This document shows positions 18,463-28,675 of a DNA stretch of 36,627 nucleotides, piece after piece; position 1 is the stretch's first letter, and every line of letters starts with the position of its first letter. Below the pieces are notes generated by a model, which ran no database searches, was not told the origin of the DNA, and saw only the letters and a program-made list of their open reading frames with translations. The position numbers were made by a program, and so were the translations under genes. This stretch comes from Nitrosomonas sp. (GTDB lineage Bacteria > Pseudomonadota > Gammaproteobacteria > Burkholderiales > Nitrosomonadaceae), in contig NZ_JAIEME010000040.1 of the NCBI RefSeq assembly GCF_019752415.1, positions 1 to 36,627 of the forward strand. The letters are read 5' to 3'.

Positions 18463-19950
18463 ATGTCTAGTGCAATTGATTTAATTATCTACAGTATTGC
18501 CACTATGCTGGGTCTTGTCATCGTCGGCATGGTCGTATTCTGGTTTATTCAGGATGTAACACAAAAAAAACATTCTGTGCTGCGTAACTATCCTGTTATT
18601 GGAAGGCTACGGTATATTTTTGAACGACAGGGGAAATATTTCCGGCAATATTTTTTTACCAATGACCGGGATGAGATGCCGTTCAATCGTGCCACGCGCG
18701 GATGGATATACAAGAATGCCAAGAATAAAGGCAGCCTTGTCGGTTTTGGTTCCACCAATGACTTGCGCCAACCTGGTTCGATTATTTTTGTCAATGCTGC
18801 TTTTCCTATTCAAGAAGAAGATCAGTTACCGACACCTTCATTACATATCGGTCAAGGTTATTGTGAATATCCGTTTGAAGCCAAATCCATCGTCAATATC
18901 AGCGGCATGAGCTATGGTGCAATCTCAAAACCGGCTGTGCGCGCGCTATCACTCGGCGCCGCACAAGCAGGTTGTTGGTTGAATACCGGTGAAGGCGGAT
19001 TATCTCCTTATCACTTGGAAGGCGATTGTGATGTGATCATGCAAATTGGCACCGCCAAATATGGCATCCGAGATGAAAGCGGAAATTTCTCGCCCCAACG
19101 CGCAAAAGAATTGAGCAAGATGGTGAAAGCATTTGAAATCAAGCTATCGCAAGGCGCAAAACCCGGCAAAGGCGGATTACTGCCTGGGAATAAAGTCGGT
19201 AGTGAAATTGCTGCCATCCGCGGCATTCCCGAAAATCAGGATTCCATCAGTCCAAATCGCCATAAGGACATTAACAATATTGATGAACTGCTAGATAAAA
19301 TTATTTATATCCGAGAACTGACCGGGCGGCCTGTAGGCGTCAAAACAGCTATCGGCGGGTGGAATTTTATTAACGAGCTATGTGATAGCATCAACCGCCG
19401 AGGACTAGAGTATGCACCCGATTTTTTAACTATTGATGGCGGTGAAGGCGGCAGTGGCGCAGCACCTCAGACATTGATTGACCATGTCAGTCTACCTATC
19501 GCAGAAGCCTTGCCACGCGTGGTAGATTCATTACTCCAATCCGGTCTCAGGAACCGCATCCACATCGTTGCTGCGGGAAAATTGGTGACTTCTGCTGAAG
19601 GCGCATGGGCGCTCTGTGCTGGCGCCGATTTTGTGAATACTGCGCGTGGCTTTATGTTCTCATTGGGCTGCATTCAGGCGATGCGCTGCCATCTCAATAC
19701 TTGCCCAACTGGAATTACCACGCATGATGCACGTTTACAGAATGGTCTGGTAGTTGAAGAAAAATATCTGCGTGTTGCCAATTATGCCCGGAATGTCAAC
19801 AAAGAAATTAACATGATCGCTCACTCATGCGGCCTGCATCACGCACGGCAATTTAAACGTGAACATGTACGTATCGTTGAAACAGCGGGTAAAAGCGTGG
19901 CGCTAAATATTCTTTATCCCTATCCCGAACCATCCGAAAATATAAACTAG
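18463..19950 (+). CDS. membrane-anchored FMN-binding glutamate synthase-like protein
   Basis: The protein resembles the FMN/Fe-S synthase domain of glutamate synthase but lacks the amidotransferase domain, so its substrate is unknown. A hydrophobic segment of about 23 residues near the N-terminus (MLGLVIVGMVVFWFI) should anchor it to the inner membrane. FMN-domain hallmarks are NISGMSYGAISKPAV, GEGGLSPYH, KPGKGGLLPG and TIDGGEGGSGAAP. The C-terminal cysteines C-x5-C-x4-C in GCIQAMRCHLNTCPTG match the 3Fe-4S ligands of GltB. TAAGGAGG gives a strong ribosome site. It may be a redox enzyme rather than a true glutamate synthase. It stands alone, divergent from nadC. Confidence 0.85.
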   Translation: MSSAIDLIIYSIATMLGLVIVGMVVFWFIQDVTQKKHSVLRNYPVIGRLRYIFERQGKYFRQYFFTNDRDEMPFNRATRGWIYKNAKNKGSLVGFGSTNDLRQPGSIIFVNAAFPIQEEDQLPTPSLHIGQGYCEYPFEAKSIVNISGMSYGAISKPAVRALSLGAAQAGCWLNTGEGGLSPYHLEGDCDVIMQIGTAKYGIRDESGNFSPQRAKELSKMVKAFEIKLSQGAKPGKGGLLPGNKVGSEIAAIRGIPENQDSISPNRHKDINNIDELLDKIIYIRELTGRPVGVKTAIGGWNFINELCDSINRRGLEYAPDFLTIDGGEGGSGAAPQTLIDHVSLPIAEALPRVVDSLLQSGLRNRIHIVAAGKLVTSAEGAWALCAGADFVNTARGFMFSLGCIQAMRCHLNTCPTGITTHDARLQNGLVVEEKYLRVANYARNVNKEINMIAHSCGLHHARQFKREHVRIVETAGKSVALNILYPYPEPSENIN

Positions 19951-20055
19951 AGATCCGATTTATCCAACTTCATTGTTAGCCGTTATCCAGGTATCAATCG
20001 GGCAGTACTTCATATCATTTTGAGAAAAAATGGGAAAAAGACTCCCTAAATACCA

Positions 20056-20084
20056 TTTAAGATTAATGCCTGACTACCGATAAT
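20056..20084 (+). promoter_or_regulatory. possible sigma-70 promoter for the GGDEF-EAL gene
   Basis: TTTAAG (20056-20061) and GATAAT (20079-20084) are 17 bases apart, ending 57 bases before the start codon. Both hexamers are imperfect. The remaining part of 19951-20141 shows nothing else I can support. Confidence 0.35.
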
Positions 20085-20141
20085 GTATGCCTCATGCCCG
20101 GAAACAAATCTACTTAACAACTAGTAGCCCAATAATCGACA

Positions 20142-23100
20142 ATGTTTCGTTTTTTTATCAATCAGGATGACCTAAGAATCCGAATAATTAGCGGCTTAAC
20201 GCTGGTTATACTCATCTTGTTAGCAAGTTTCTCAGTGTATCGCGTCATGCAATCACAAATCGAAGAAATGGCTGCTTCAGGTCTAGAGGTAGCACTAGCG
20301 AATAAAGTCAAGTTAATCGAAAATCAAATTGCCTATTTAGTAGCGAATACAAAAACATTGAACACACGTATCTTTCTGATTCAAAGCTTAGAAAAGATTT
20401 ATGTAGATGAACTCAATGATGAAGGTATCGCCGGACTCATCAAGTCTGTGGATAAAATACTGACCAGACCTTTCATCGGTATAAAGATCCATGACGCTGA
20501 AGGAAACCTGATACTGAATTCAGGTATCAGTTCCACTAGCCCGAATCTTGCTGTTGAATTGGATACCGGCTCGGATATCCATACTGTTTTATTGTGGGAT
20601 GAGCAGTTTATTATCCGTAACTCGATACAACTCCTAGATGAAAAAAACAATCCCATCGGCCGCATCACGACTGAAGAATCCATGCCGGATCTTACAAGAA
20701 TATTTAAGGAAGCGACTCTAATTGGTAAAACCGGTGACTTTCTTCTTTGTGCACCTGTAAAAGAAAATGATCTTGAGATGGATTGCTTCTTGCGCGGATT
20801 TAACGGGAATCAATTTAAACGCATGCAGCGAACTATGCATAACAAACCGTTACCAATACATTTTGCCTTAGCAGGGCAGACCGGCATTAAATTTACTCAG
20901 GATTATCGGCGGATGGATGTTGTTGCAGCCCATTCACCGGTTGCTTTCGGCTTGGGTGCTGTGCTCAAGATCGATGAAAACGAACTGTATAGCCACCTGA
21001 CTCAACAGACAAAAACAATCGCGCTATACCTAGGTCTGCTCGTTCTAATCGGTATGGCAGTTATATACTGGTTGACCGTCCCGCTTATTCAAAAAGCAAT
21101 TAAATCCAGAAACACATCAATCAATGCATTTAAGGAGTTAATACGGGCTAGAGACAACGCGGAAAAAACTTCTTCCGAACTATCTGCCTACATTAACGCG
21201 ATTGGTAAACTTGCTCTAATCTCGATCACAGACGATCAGGGAAGTATTATACAAGTCAATGAAAAATTCTGTGAAATCAGTGGTTATTCTTCAGAAGAGC
21301 TCATCGGACAGGATCATCGTATACTGAACTCACGTACACATCCTAAATCATTCTTCATTGAAATGTGGGAAACAATTACAACAGGTCAAACCTGGCATCA
21401 TGAAATCTGTAATCGCAACAAATCGGGTGGGCTCTATTGGGTTGATTCGACCATTGTCCCATTGGTGAACACAAGTGGAAAGATAGATCGTTTCCTTTCT
21501 GTACGGGTAGATGTTACTGCACGCAAACACAGTGATCTTGACTTGAACGAGCGGCTAAAGGAAAGCAATTGTTTACATATGGTACGAAACTATCTCGAAC
21601 AGGATCTAAATGCAGAAAAAACATGCCAGAGCATATTAAACTGTTTAATTCTGGCTTTACAATTTCCTGAGATGGCTGTTGCCATGATTAAACTTGCAGA
21701 TAAACAATTTACCACAGTATCCTATCAAGACAATCTTCCAAATACGATAAGCGCAAAAATCATCGCCAATGGAGAGGTATGTGGACTGCTGCAAGTATCT
21801 TATATCCAGGATCTCCCTTTTGCTCTGCCTTATGAGCAAAATCTTATAACAACCGTTGCGCATGATCTAGGTCGCTGGTTCGAACATACTGAAGCAGAAA
21901 AACGCATCATCGAGATGGCAACACATGACGCGTTGACGGGCCTACCCAATCGGTATTTACTACAAGACCGTATCGAACAGGCGCTCGTCCATGATACGCG
22001 TAGCCAAAGACAAATGGCGGTACTGTTTATCGACTTGGATCATTTCAAAACCATCAATGATTCACTCGGTCATGATATCGGTGATCTTTTATTAAAGGCG
22101 GTTGCAGAAAGATTGCTAATTTGTGTCCGCAACGAGGATACAGTTGCCCGTCAGGGTGGTGATGAGTTTATTGTTGTATTAAATTCCATCACAGAATCAC
22201 TAGATGCTGCAAAAGTAGCACAGAAGATCTTGGATTCACTGCTTCGACCCTATTACATCCATAAAAATGAGCTACATATCGGTGGCAGCATCGGTATCTC
22301 GGTTTTTCCGAATGATGGTGCCAATGCAGAAACATTGCTAAAGAATAGTGATGTCGCGATGTATCACGCAAAGGAAAACGGGCGGAATAATTACCAATTC
22401 TTTACCGATGAACTCAATAAATCAGCACATGAGAGACATACGCTCGGGCTTGATTTACGCTATGCACTAGAACGTAATGAGCTGGTGTTATATTACCAAC
22501 CTGTCATGGATATGCCCAACCACCAGTTGTACGGTGTAGAAGCGCTGCTCCGTTGGCGACACCCCGAACACAAGTTGATCGCCCCAGATAAATTTATCAA
22601 CCTGGCAGAAGAAACCGGTTTAATTATCCCAATTGGAGAATGGGTTCTGAAAACAGTCTGTGCACAGATTAAATCCTGGCATGAGCAGGGTTATATCGTG
22701 CCAAAAGTTGCCATCAATCTGTCAGCAAGACAATTCCGTGACAAAGAACTAATTAATAATATATCACGCATCCTCAGAGAAACAGGTGTAGAAGCTAAAT
22801 ATATTGCCCTGGAAATAACAGAAAGTATGCTGATCGACAATATTGAAAGAGTGGTAGAAACACTTAACTGTCTCAGTGCAATGGGCATACAAATTTCAAT
22901 TGATGATTTTGGGACTGGTTACTCAAGCCTGAGTTATTTGAAGCGCTTCCCGATTCATACACTCAAAATAGATCGTTCATTCGTGCGCGATATTGTAACC
23001 GATAAAAATGACCGCACCATTGTTGCGACTATTATCGCGATGGCGCACAGTCTGGAAATGGATGTCATCGCAGAAGGAATTGAAACAGAAGAACAATTGA

Positions 23101-23240
23101 ATTTTTTGATGACACAGAAATGCAATCACTATCAAGGCTATTATTTTAGCAAACCAGTACCTATTTCTGAAATTGAGCGCACCCTACTAAAACCTATACC
23201 ACCAACAAACAATATACGCGTTATCCACTCAGCAAAATAA
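20142..23240 (+). CDS. membrane sensor with PAS, GGDEF and EAL domains (cyclic-di-GMP turnover)
   Basis: This is a 1032-aa signalling protein that probably makes and/or degrades cyclic di-GMP. TM1 (about residues 13-34) and TM2 (about 290-312) flank a large extracytoplasmic sensor region. A coiled linker and a PAS/PAC domain follow (about 350-465, SITDDQGSIIQVNEKFCEIS). Next is a short GAF-like stretch (about 485-585), whose identity is uncertain. The GGDEF motif is canonical (672-676, RQGGDEF) and has an RNED product-inhibition site five residues before it. The EAL domain starts at 800 with EALLRW and keeps NLSARQ, EITES, DDFGTGYSSL, LKIDRSFV, AEGIE and QGYYFSKP. Both domains therefore look catalytically competent, and which activity dominates cannot be read from sequence. 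Confidence 0.93.
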   Translation: MFRFFINQDDLRIRIISGLTLVILILLASFSVYRVMQSQIEEMAASGLEVALANKVKLIENQIAYLVANTKTLNTRIFLIQSLEKIYVDELNDEGIAGLIKSVDKILTRPFIGIKIHDAEGNLILNSGISSTSPNLAVELDTGSDIHTVLLWDEQFIIRNSIQLLDEKNNPIGRITTEESMPDLTRIFKEATLIGKTGDFLLCAPVKENDLEMDCFLRGFNGNQFKRMQRTMHNKPLPIHFALAGQTGIKFTQDYRRMDVVAAHSPVAFGLGAVLKIDENELYSHLTQQTKTIALYLGLLVLIGMAVIYWLTVPLIQKAIKSRNTSINAFKELIRARDNAEKTSSELSAYINAIGKLALISITDDQGSIIQVNEKFCEISGYSSEELIGQDHRILNSRTHPKSFFIEMWETITTGQTWHHEICNRNKSGGLYWVDSTIVPLVNTSGKIDRFLSVRVDVTARKHSDLDLNERLKESNCLHMVRNYLEQDLNAEKTCQSILNCLILALQFPEMAVAMIKLADKQFTTVSYQDNLPNTISAKIIANGEVCGLLQVSYIQDLPFALPYEQNLITTVAHDLGRWFEHTEAEKRIIEMATHDALTGLPNRYLLQDRIEQALVHDTRSQRQMAVLFIDLDHFKTINDSLGHDIGDLLLKAVAERLLICVRNEDTVARQGGDEFIVVLNSITESLDAAKVAQKILDSLLRPYYIHKNELHIGGSIGISVFPNDGANAETLLKNSDVAMYHAKENGRNNYQFFTDELNKSAHERHTLGLDLRYALERNELVLYYQPVMDMPNHQLYGVEALLRWRHPEHKLIAPDKFINLAEETGLIIPIGEWVLKTVCAQIKSWHEQGYIVPKVAINLSARQFRDKELINNISRILRETGVEAKYIALEITESMLIDNIERVVETLNCLSAMGIQISIDDFGTGYSSLSYLKRFPIHTLKIDRSFVRDIVTDKNDRTIVATIIAMAHSLEMDVIAEGIETEEQLNFLMTQKCNHYQGYYFSKPVPISEIERTLLKPIPPTNNIRVIHSAK

Positions 23241-23246
23241 TCTGCT

Positions 23247-23274
23247 CTTGAAATTTCATTCCTCTCCCCCACGT
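23247..23274 (+). promoter_or_regulatory. sigma-32 (RpoH) heat-shock promoter of clpB
   Basis: CTTGAAA at 23247-23253 is followed after 13 bases by CCCCACGT at 23267-23274, a near-perfect match to the RpoH consensus (CTTGAAA, 13-15 bases, CCCCATnT). Transcription would begin near 23281. That leaves a leader of about 25 bases, with a GTAGG/CCTAC inverted pair (23273-23277 and 23288-23292) spanning the start region. Confidence 0.9.
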
Positions 23275-23305
23275 AGGAAACAATAACCTACTATGGGAGC
23301 ATTTC

Positions 23306-25933
23306 ATGCGTTTTGACAAACTAACCACTAAATTCCAGCAAGCCTTTGCTGATGCACAGAGTGTTGCTGTCGGTCAGGATAATCCAACCATTGAACCACA
23401 GCATCTGCTACTAGCATTATTGCAACAAGAAGATGGCAGTACACTTTCCTTGCTTCAGCGCTCCGGAGTCAATACCACTCCACTTCTGGAAAATATAAAA
23501 CAAAGCGTTCATCGTTTACCAAAAGTAGAAAATTCGGGTGGGGAAGTTGCTATTTCCCGTACGTTGAATAACCTGCTTAACTTGGCAGACAAAGAAGCGC
23601 AAAAACGTAACGACCAGTTTATTGCCTCAGAAATGTTTCTTCTGGCAATCTTGCAGGATAAAGGTGAGATCGCTGCATTGCTTAAGCAACATGGTGCCAA
23701 TTACACAGCACTAGAAAAAGCCATCAATGCAATACGAGGTGGCGAGCAGGTCAGTAGTGCAGAAGCCGAAGGTAGTCGAGAAGCTTTAAAGAAATATACA
23801 CTGGATCTTACGGAACGTGCACGTCAGGGTAAGCTGGATCCGGTCATCGGACGTGACGATGAAATTCGTCGTGCGATACAGGTTCTACAACGTCGCACAA
23901 AAAACAACCCCGTGCTGATTGGTGAACCGGGTGTGGGTAAAACCGCAATTGTTGAAGGCTTAGCCCAGCGCATTATCAATGGGGAAGTACCTGAAAGCCT
24001 GAAAGATAAACGAGTTCTCTCGCTGGATATGGCTGCATTGCTGGCGGGTGCAAAATACCGTGGCGAATTTGAAGAACGCCTCAAGTCGGTGTTAAAAGAA
24101 CTTGCGCAAGACGAAGGTAAAACCATTGTATTTATTGATGAGCTGCATACGATGGTTGGAGCAGGCAAAGCAGAAGGTGCAATGGACGCAGGCAATATGT
24201 TAAAACCCGCATTGGCACGCGGAGAATTGCACTGTGTCGGTGCAACCACATTGGATGAATACCGCAAATATATTGAAAAAGATGCTGCGCTGGAACGGCG
24301 TTTTCAGAAGGTATTGGTGGAAGAACCCACCGTAGAAGCCACGATCGCAATACTGCGCGGTTTGCAGGAAAAATATGAAGTGCATCATGGCGTGGATATC
24401 ACAGACCCCGCTATTGTCGCTGCTGCTGAATTATCCAATCGTTACATTACCGATCGTTTTCTGCCCGACAAGGCAATTGACTTGATTGATGAAGCCGCAG
24501 CACGCATTCGCATGGAAATTGATTCCAAGCCAGAAGCGCTGGATAAGCTGGACCGTCGCTTGATACAACTCAAAATTGAGCGCGAAGCAATCAAAAGGGA
24601 AAAGGATGAAGCATCGCAAAAACGCCTGCAATTACTTGAGGAAGAAATAAAACAAAAAGCACGGGAATATGCTGACTTAGACGAAATCTGGAAAACTGAA
24701 AAATTCTATGTACAAGGCTCCCAACAGATTAAGGAGGAAATGGAAAAAATCAAGCTGGAAATAGAAGCGGCTACCCGTAAAGGCGATTGGCAAAAAGTCT
24801 CGGAATTGCAATACGGTCGTCTCCCGCAACTGGAAGCGCAATTACAATCCCAGCTCAATGATCAGAAGCAACAAACCGGAGACAGCGAACCTGGTGTGAC
24901 AATCACGCCCAAACTATTACGCACGCAAGTCGGCGCAGAAGAAATTGCAGAAGTGGTATCGCGAGCTACCGGCATCCCTGTGTCTAAAATGATGCAGGGT
25001 GAACGCGAAAAACTGCTGCTGATGGAACAAAAACTACATGATCGCGTGGTTGGTCAGGATGAAGCCGTGCGCTTAGTATCTGATGCGATCCGCCGTTCGC
25101 GTGCCGGGCTGGCTGATCCCAACCGGCCTTACGGGTCTTTCCTGTTCCTGGGACCAACCGGTGTAGGGAAAACTGAACTATGTAAAGCTCTGGCAGGATT
25201 CCTGTTTGATTCCGAAGACCATCTAATCCGCATTGATATGTCCGAATTTATGGAAAAACATTCGGTAGCTCGCCTGATCGGTGCGCCGCCGGGTTACGTC
25301 GGTTATGAGGAAGGCGGTTACTTAACTGAGATCGTACGCAGAAAGCCCTATTCGGTTATTTTGCTAGACGAAGTGGAGAAAGCACATCCGGATGTATTCA
25401 ATGTATTGCTACAAGTTCTGGATGACGGACGCATGACGGATGGTCAGGGTCGCACCGTTGATTTTAAGAACACGGTTATCGTCATGACATCCAACCTGGG
25501 TTCTCAAATGATTCAGGAAATGTCCGGAAGTGAATATCAAGCAATCAAAGAAGCCGTTATGGGCGAAGTAAAAACGCATTTCCGTCCAGAATTTATTAAT
25601 CGCATTGATGAAGTCGTTGTATTTCATGCGTTAGATGAAATACATATTAAATCGATTGCCAGAATACAATTGAATTACCTGGAAACACGATTGGCCAAAC
25701 TGGATATGAAACTCCAAGTCAGCGAAGCAGCACTGGCAGCGCTTTCTCAAGCTGGTTTTGATCCAGTTTATGGCGCACGTCCTCTAAAACGTGCTATTCA
25801 ATCGCAAATTGAAAATCCATTAGCCAAGGAAATTCTGGAAGGTCGATTTATTGCAAAAGATACGATTAAAGTTGATTTCAGTGATTACAAGATCAACTTT
25901 TCTAAATCAAATGTAGATATATCGATAGATTAA
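23306..25933 (+). CDS. clpB: ATP-dependent disaggregase ClpB
   Basis: ClpB is a hexameric AAA+ chaperone that, with DnaK, pulls proteins out of aggregates after heat stress. The N-terminal Clp repeat domain (residues 1 to about 145) is followed by AAA-1, with Walker A GEPGVGKT (Lys212) and [12 protein letters not shown]. The ClpB-specific coiled-coil M domain lies at about 405-540, rich in Glu, Lys and Arg. AAA-2 has Walker A GPTGVGKT (Lys622), the pore loop [13 protein letters not shown] and [11 protein letters not shown]. At 875 aa it is slightly longer than E. coli ClpB because of the M domain and a C-terminal tail. GGGAG precedes the ATG. A heat-shock promoter lies directly upstream. Confidence 0.97.
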   Translation: MRFDKLTTKFQQAFADAQSVAVGQDNPTIEPQHLLLALLQQEDGSTLSLLQRSGVNTTPLLENIKQSVHRLPKVENSGGEVAISRTLNNLLNLADKEAQKRNDQFIASEMFLLAILQDKGEIAALLKQHGANYTALEKAINAIRGGEQVSSAEAEGSREALKKYTLDLTERARQGKLDPVIGRDDEIRRAIQVLQRRTKNNPVLIGEPGVGKTAIVEGLAQRIINGEVPESLKDKRVLSLDMAALLAGAKYRGEFEERLKSVLKELAQDEGKTIVFIDELHTMVGAGKAEGAMDAGNMLKPALARGELHCVGATTLDEYRKYIEKDAALERRFQKVLVEEPTVEATIAILRGLQEKYEVHHGVDITDPAIVAAAELSNRYITDRFLPDKAIDLIDEAAARIRMEIDSKPEALDKLDRRLIQLKIEREAIKREKDEASQKRLQLLEEEIKQKAREYADLDEIWKTEKFYVQGSQQIKEEMEKIKLEIEAATRKGDWQKVSELQYGRLPQLEAQLQSQLNDQKQQTGDSEPGVTITPKLLRTQVGAEEIAEVVSRATGIPVSKMMQGEREKLLLMEQKLHDRVVGQDEAVRLVSDAIRRSRAGLADPNRPYGSFLFLGPTGVGKTELCKALAGFLFDSEDHLIRIDMSEFMEKHSVARLIGAPPGYVGYEEGGYLTEIVRRKPYSVILLDEVEKAHPDVFNVLLQVLDDGRMTDGQGRTVDFKNTVIVMTSNLGSQMIQEMSGSEYQAIKEAVMGEVKTHFRPEFINRIDEVVVFHALDEIHIKSIARIQLNYLETRLAKLDMKLQVSEAALAALSQAGFDPVYGARPLKRAIQSQIENPLAKEILEGRFIAKDTIKVDFSDYKINFSKSNVDISID

Positions 25934-26045
25934 AGCGTAGCATCTAAGTCAGCAGCAAGAATAAAATATGCCGGAATACATGGTGAATATACTTCAACAA
26001 TATGAGATTCGGGTAAAATGTATTATTTCTACTGGATAGATTGAT

Positions 26046-26933
26046 ATGTTTAAAGGTAGCTTGGTTGCTATCGTCACTCCGATGGATGAAGAGGGTGGAT
26101 TAGATTTAGAGCGTTTCCGTTCTCTTCTTGATTTCCATATAGACCAGGGTACCGATGGCGTTGTAGTAGTTGGCACGACAGGTGAATCGCCAACTGTAGA
26201 TTTTGATGAGCACCACTTGTTGATGCGCACTGCAGTTGAACATGTTGCTGGACGCATCCCGGTGATTGCAGGTACTGGTGCGAATTCAACGCGTGAAGCT
26301 ATTGATTTATCGATTTATGCAAAAGACTCTGGCGTAGATGCCTGTCTCTCGGTTGCTCCTTATTACAACAAACCTACTCAGGAAGGGTTGTATCAGCACT
26401 TTAAGGCAATCGCAGAAGCAGTAGAAATTCCACATATCCTCTACAACGTTCCGGGTAGAACAGTTGCAGATATTCATAACAATACCGCACTACGCTTGGC
26501 ACAGATTCCCAATATTGTGGGTATTAAAGATGCAACGGGAGATATTGGGCGAGGTTCTGACTTATTGTCACGTGCACCATCCGGATTTTCCATCTATAGC
26601 GGTGATGACGTCAGTGCATTAGCATTGCTGCTGTTAGGTTGTCATGGCGTCATTTCAGTCACGGCAAATGTAGCACCCAGAATGATGCGTGAAATGTGTA
26701 TTGCTGCATTCTCTGGCAATCTAAATACTGCGCGAGTGCTGAATCACAAGCTCCTGCGTTTACATATTGATCTGTTTGTAGAAGCGAATCCAATACCTGT
26801 GAAATGGGCTGTTGCACAAATGGGTTTAATCGGCTCTGGAATCCGACTGCCGCTTACACCCTTATCCGCTCAGTATCACCAGCTTATTCGAGAAGCCATG
26901 CAATCAGCCAATATCCATGATTTGAAGGAATAA
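26046..26933 (+). CDS. dapA: 4-hydroxy-tetrahydrodipicolinate synthase
   Basis: DapA condenses pyruvate with aspartate semialdehyde, the first committed step of lysine and diaminopimelate synthesis. The 295-aa TIM barrel has the pyruvate-binding GTTGES motif, the tyrosines of APYYNKP and YNVPGRT, and the Schiff-base Lys161 in GIKDATGD. The 112 bases upstream contain a -10-like TAAAAT in TCGGGTAAAATG but no ideal -35. bamC starts one base after the stop, so the two are translationally linked. Confidence 0.97.
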   Translation: MFKGSLVAIVTPMDEEGGLDLERFRSLLDFHIDQGTDGVVVVGTTGESPTVDFDEHHLLMRTAVEHVAGRIPVIAGTGANSTREAIDLSIYAKDSGVDACLSVAPYYNKPTQEGLYQHFKAIAEAVEIPHILYNVPGRTVADIHNNTALRLAQIPNIVGIKDATGDIGRGSDLLSRAPSGFSIYSGDDVSALALLLLGCHGVISVTANVAPRMMREMCIAAFSGNLNTARVLNHKLLRLHIDLFVEANPIPVKWAVAQMGLIGSGIRLPLTPLSAQYHQLIREAMQSANIHDLKE

Positions 26934-26934
26934 G

Positions 26935-28089
26935 ATGTCAAAAATGAAATGGCGAAAAGTAACCATACCGTCTCTGGTATTGGCGCTTTCATTGACAAAT
27001 ACAGGTTGCAACCTGTTTCCAGAAACCAAAACCATCGATTATAAGTCAGCAGGAAAATTACCTGCTTTAGACATACCGCCCGATCTCATCAAACCCGCTA
27101 TTGATGAACGTTATTCAATCCCTGAACTCAGTTCATCAGGTAGTGCAACATTTTCCACCTATAGTAGCGAACGTGGCGGACAACAAACGGCTGCTGGCAC
27201 ATCCTCTTTTTTACCATCATCGATTCAGAATGTGCATATTGAGCGAGCTGGAACGCAACGCTGGCTGGTTGTACCGCAATCTCCTGAAACTGTATGGCCA
27301 ATAGTAAAAGAATTCTGGCAGGAACTGGGTTTCTTGATCAAAATAGAAGTTCCAGAAGCAGGAATTATGGAAACTGATTGGGCAGAAAATCGCGCCAAGA
27401 TTCCACAAGACTTTGTGCGCACTTTCCTCTCCACCTTCCTGGATAGTATTTATTCAACAGCTGAGCGTGATAAATTCCGCACCCGTTTGGAACGCAATGA
27501 GATAGGCAGTACCGAAATATATATCAGTCATCGTGGCATGAATGAGGTCCTGGAAGGAGGCAGCCTCAACCGGACAATCTGGCAACCACGCGCAGCAGAT
27601 CCTGACCTGGAAGCTGAGATGCTATCTCGTTTGATGATGCGCTTTGGCGTAGAAGAAGAGAAAGCCAAGCTGGAGTTAACTACCGGCAAGAGTACTGCTC
27701 AAGAACGCGCCCACATTGACTCGGAAACAGGGAGTACTCTCGTCATTACTGAAGCATTCGACAGATCATGGCGACGTGTTGGTTTGGCACTTGACCGTAT
27801 TGGCTTTACTGTTGAGGATCGCAATCGCGTAGAGGGTATTTATTTTGTGCGCTATCTTAGTCCCGATAAGGACAGCAAGAAAAAAAGCGATGACGAGGGT
27901 ATTCTGTCAGGAATTATGTTCTGGCGTAGCGGGAATAAGGATGATGAAAAAGCTGCAAAATACCGTATACAAATTCATAGCACTGGAACCAATACCAGCA
28001 AAGTTACTCTGTTAAATGATGACGAAACAGCGGTGAATTCCGCCACTACGAGCCGCATTCTGAAGCTTTTACATGAGCAGCTTAAATAA
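26935..28089 (+). CDS. bamC: outer-membrane assembly lipoprotein BamC (NlpB)
   Basis: BamC is a lipoprotein subunit of the BAM complex that inserts beta-barrel proteins into the outer membrane. The signal sequence ends at Cys25 (SLTNTGC), where the residue at -3 is Asn rather than the usual Leu, Val or Ile. The conserved BamD-binding stretch PALDIPPDLIKP follows at about 43-54. Two helix-grip domains are visible, the first around TQRWLVVPQSPETVWPIVKEFW and the second around ALDRIGFTVEDRNRVEGIYFVRY. The N-terminal start could also be the ATG three codons in. dapA-bamC is the standard proteobacterial order. A bidirectional terminator follows at 28222. Confidence 0.93.
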   Translation: MSKMKWRKVTIPSLVLALSLTNTGCNLFPETKTIDYKSAGKLPALDIPPDLIKPAIDERYSIPELSSSGSATFSTYSSERGGQQTAAGTSSFLPSSIQNVHIERAGTQRWLVVPQSPETVWPIVKEFWQELGFLIKIEVPEAGIMETDWAENRAKIPQDFVRTFLSTFLDSIYSTAERDKFRTRLERNEIGSTEIYISHRGMNEVLEGGSLNRTIWQPRAADPDLEAEMLSRLMMRFGVEEEKAKLELTTGKSTAQERAHIDSETGSTLVITEAFDRSWRRVGLALDRIGFTVEDRNRVEGIYFVRYLSPDKDSKKKSDDEGILSGIMFWRSGNKDDEKAAKYRIQIHSTGTNTSKVTLLNDDETAVNSATTSRILKLLHEQLK

Positions 28090-28221
28090 CAAAAGTGTGA
28101 GTGCTGACATGAGCGCGTTGAAGAGTTAGTTTTGTATTTTGGAAAAATCCTAAAGTAATAAGGGAAACTCTCAGAAAGAATGAAAAAGAGCAAATATCCA
28201 AAAAATAAATCTTGCAAATAA

Positions 28222-28247
28222 AAAACCGCCTCTTCGGGCGGTTTTTC
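28222..28247. terminator. bidirectional terminator between bamC and a small lipoprotein gene
   Basis: Perfect 10-base arms (AAAAACCGCC and GGCGGTTTTT) close a TCTTCG loop, with T-runs on both strands. It sits after bamC on plus and 17 bases past the stop of the small lipoprotein gene on minus, so it can serve both. The stretch 28090-28221 holds no gene. Confidence 0.92.
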
Positions 28248-28264
28248 TCTCAGGCAAAAAGAAA

Positions 28265-28411
28265 TTATTTTTTGCTGTCTGGCTCTCCGCCTTTCATAAC
28301 CTTTTCATAGTTCGCTTTTTCAGTTTCAGGCAATGCTTGACTAGGTTTTCCACCGCATGCAAATAACGTTAAAGACAGCAAGAGTGAAGCCAGAAGAGTA
28401 TATTTCATCAT
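28265..28411 (-). CDS. micro-lipoprotein 1 (48 aa), function unknown
   Basis: A 48-aa reading begins at the first of two adjacent ATGs (28411 and 28408), with AAGGA 6 bases upstream. The protein opens MMKYTLLASLLLSLTLFAC, a short hydrophobic signal with a textbook lipobox LFAC at Cys19. A hydrophilic, Lys- and Glu-rich tail of about 29 residues (GGKPSQALPETEK...) follows and ends DSKK. It should be lipidated and sit on a membrane facing the periplasm. It has a plausible promoter upstream and a terminator downstream. Two similar tiny lipoprotein genes lie just upstream on the same strand. I recognise no family. Confidence 0.78.
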   Translation of the reverse strand: MMKYTLLASLLLSLTLFACGGKPSQALPETEKANYEKVMKGGEPDSKK

Positions 28412-28450
28412 GTATTTTCCTTATAAAAAGTTCTTAAAAGTAAGTTCAGC

Positions 28451-28480
28451 AGTATATAACGAATTAAACCAATCATTCAA
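28451..28480 (-). promoter_or_regulatory. candidate sigma-70 promoter of micro-lipoprotein 1
   Basis: On the minus strand TTGAAT (28480-28475) and TATACT (28456-28451) are 18 bases apart, ending 40 bases before the start codon. Both hexamers match the sigma-70 consensus at most positions. Confidence 0.5.
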
Positions 28481-28567
28481 GCAAGTTCTAGCTAGAAATT
28501 TAACGAGTTTATATCTGCTTTTTGGATTATTTAATCATTAATGGAATAAGAAAAACTCTACATATCC

Positions 28568-28628
28568 CATATAATTTCATAGTTTCTACAAATTCATTTT
28601 TCATACCCACACTGCATATAATTTCATA
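28568..28628. repeat. 14-base direct repeat upstream of micro-lipoprotein 1
   Basis: CATATAATTTCATA occurs at 28568-28581 and again at 28615-28628, 47 bases apart. The second copy lies inside an imperfect hairpin (28610-28648) whose outer arms are CACTGC and GCAGTG. Together with the palindrome at 28676-28724, these structures fill most of the 361-base stretch 28412-28772, which has no gene. Confidence 0.55.
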
Positions 28629-28675
28629 AACTGGAATTATACGCAGTGGTCGCAATCAAATGAAAAATCTTTTTT

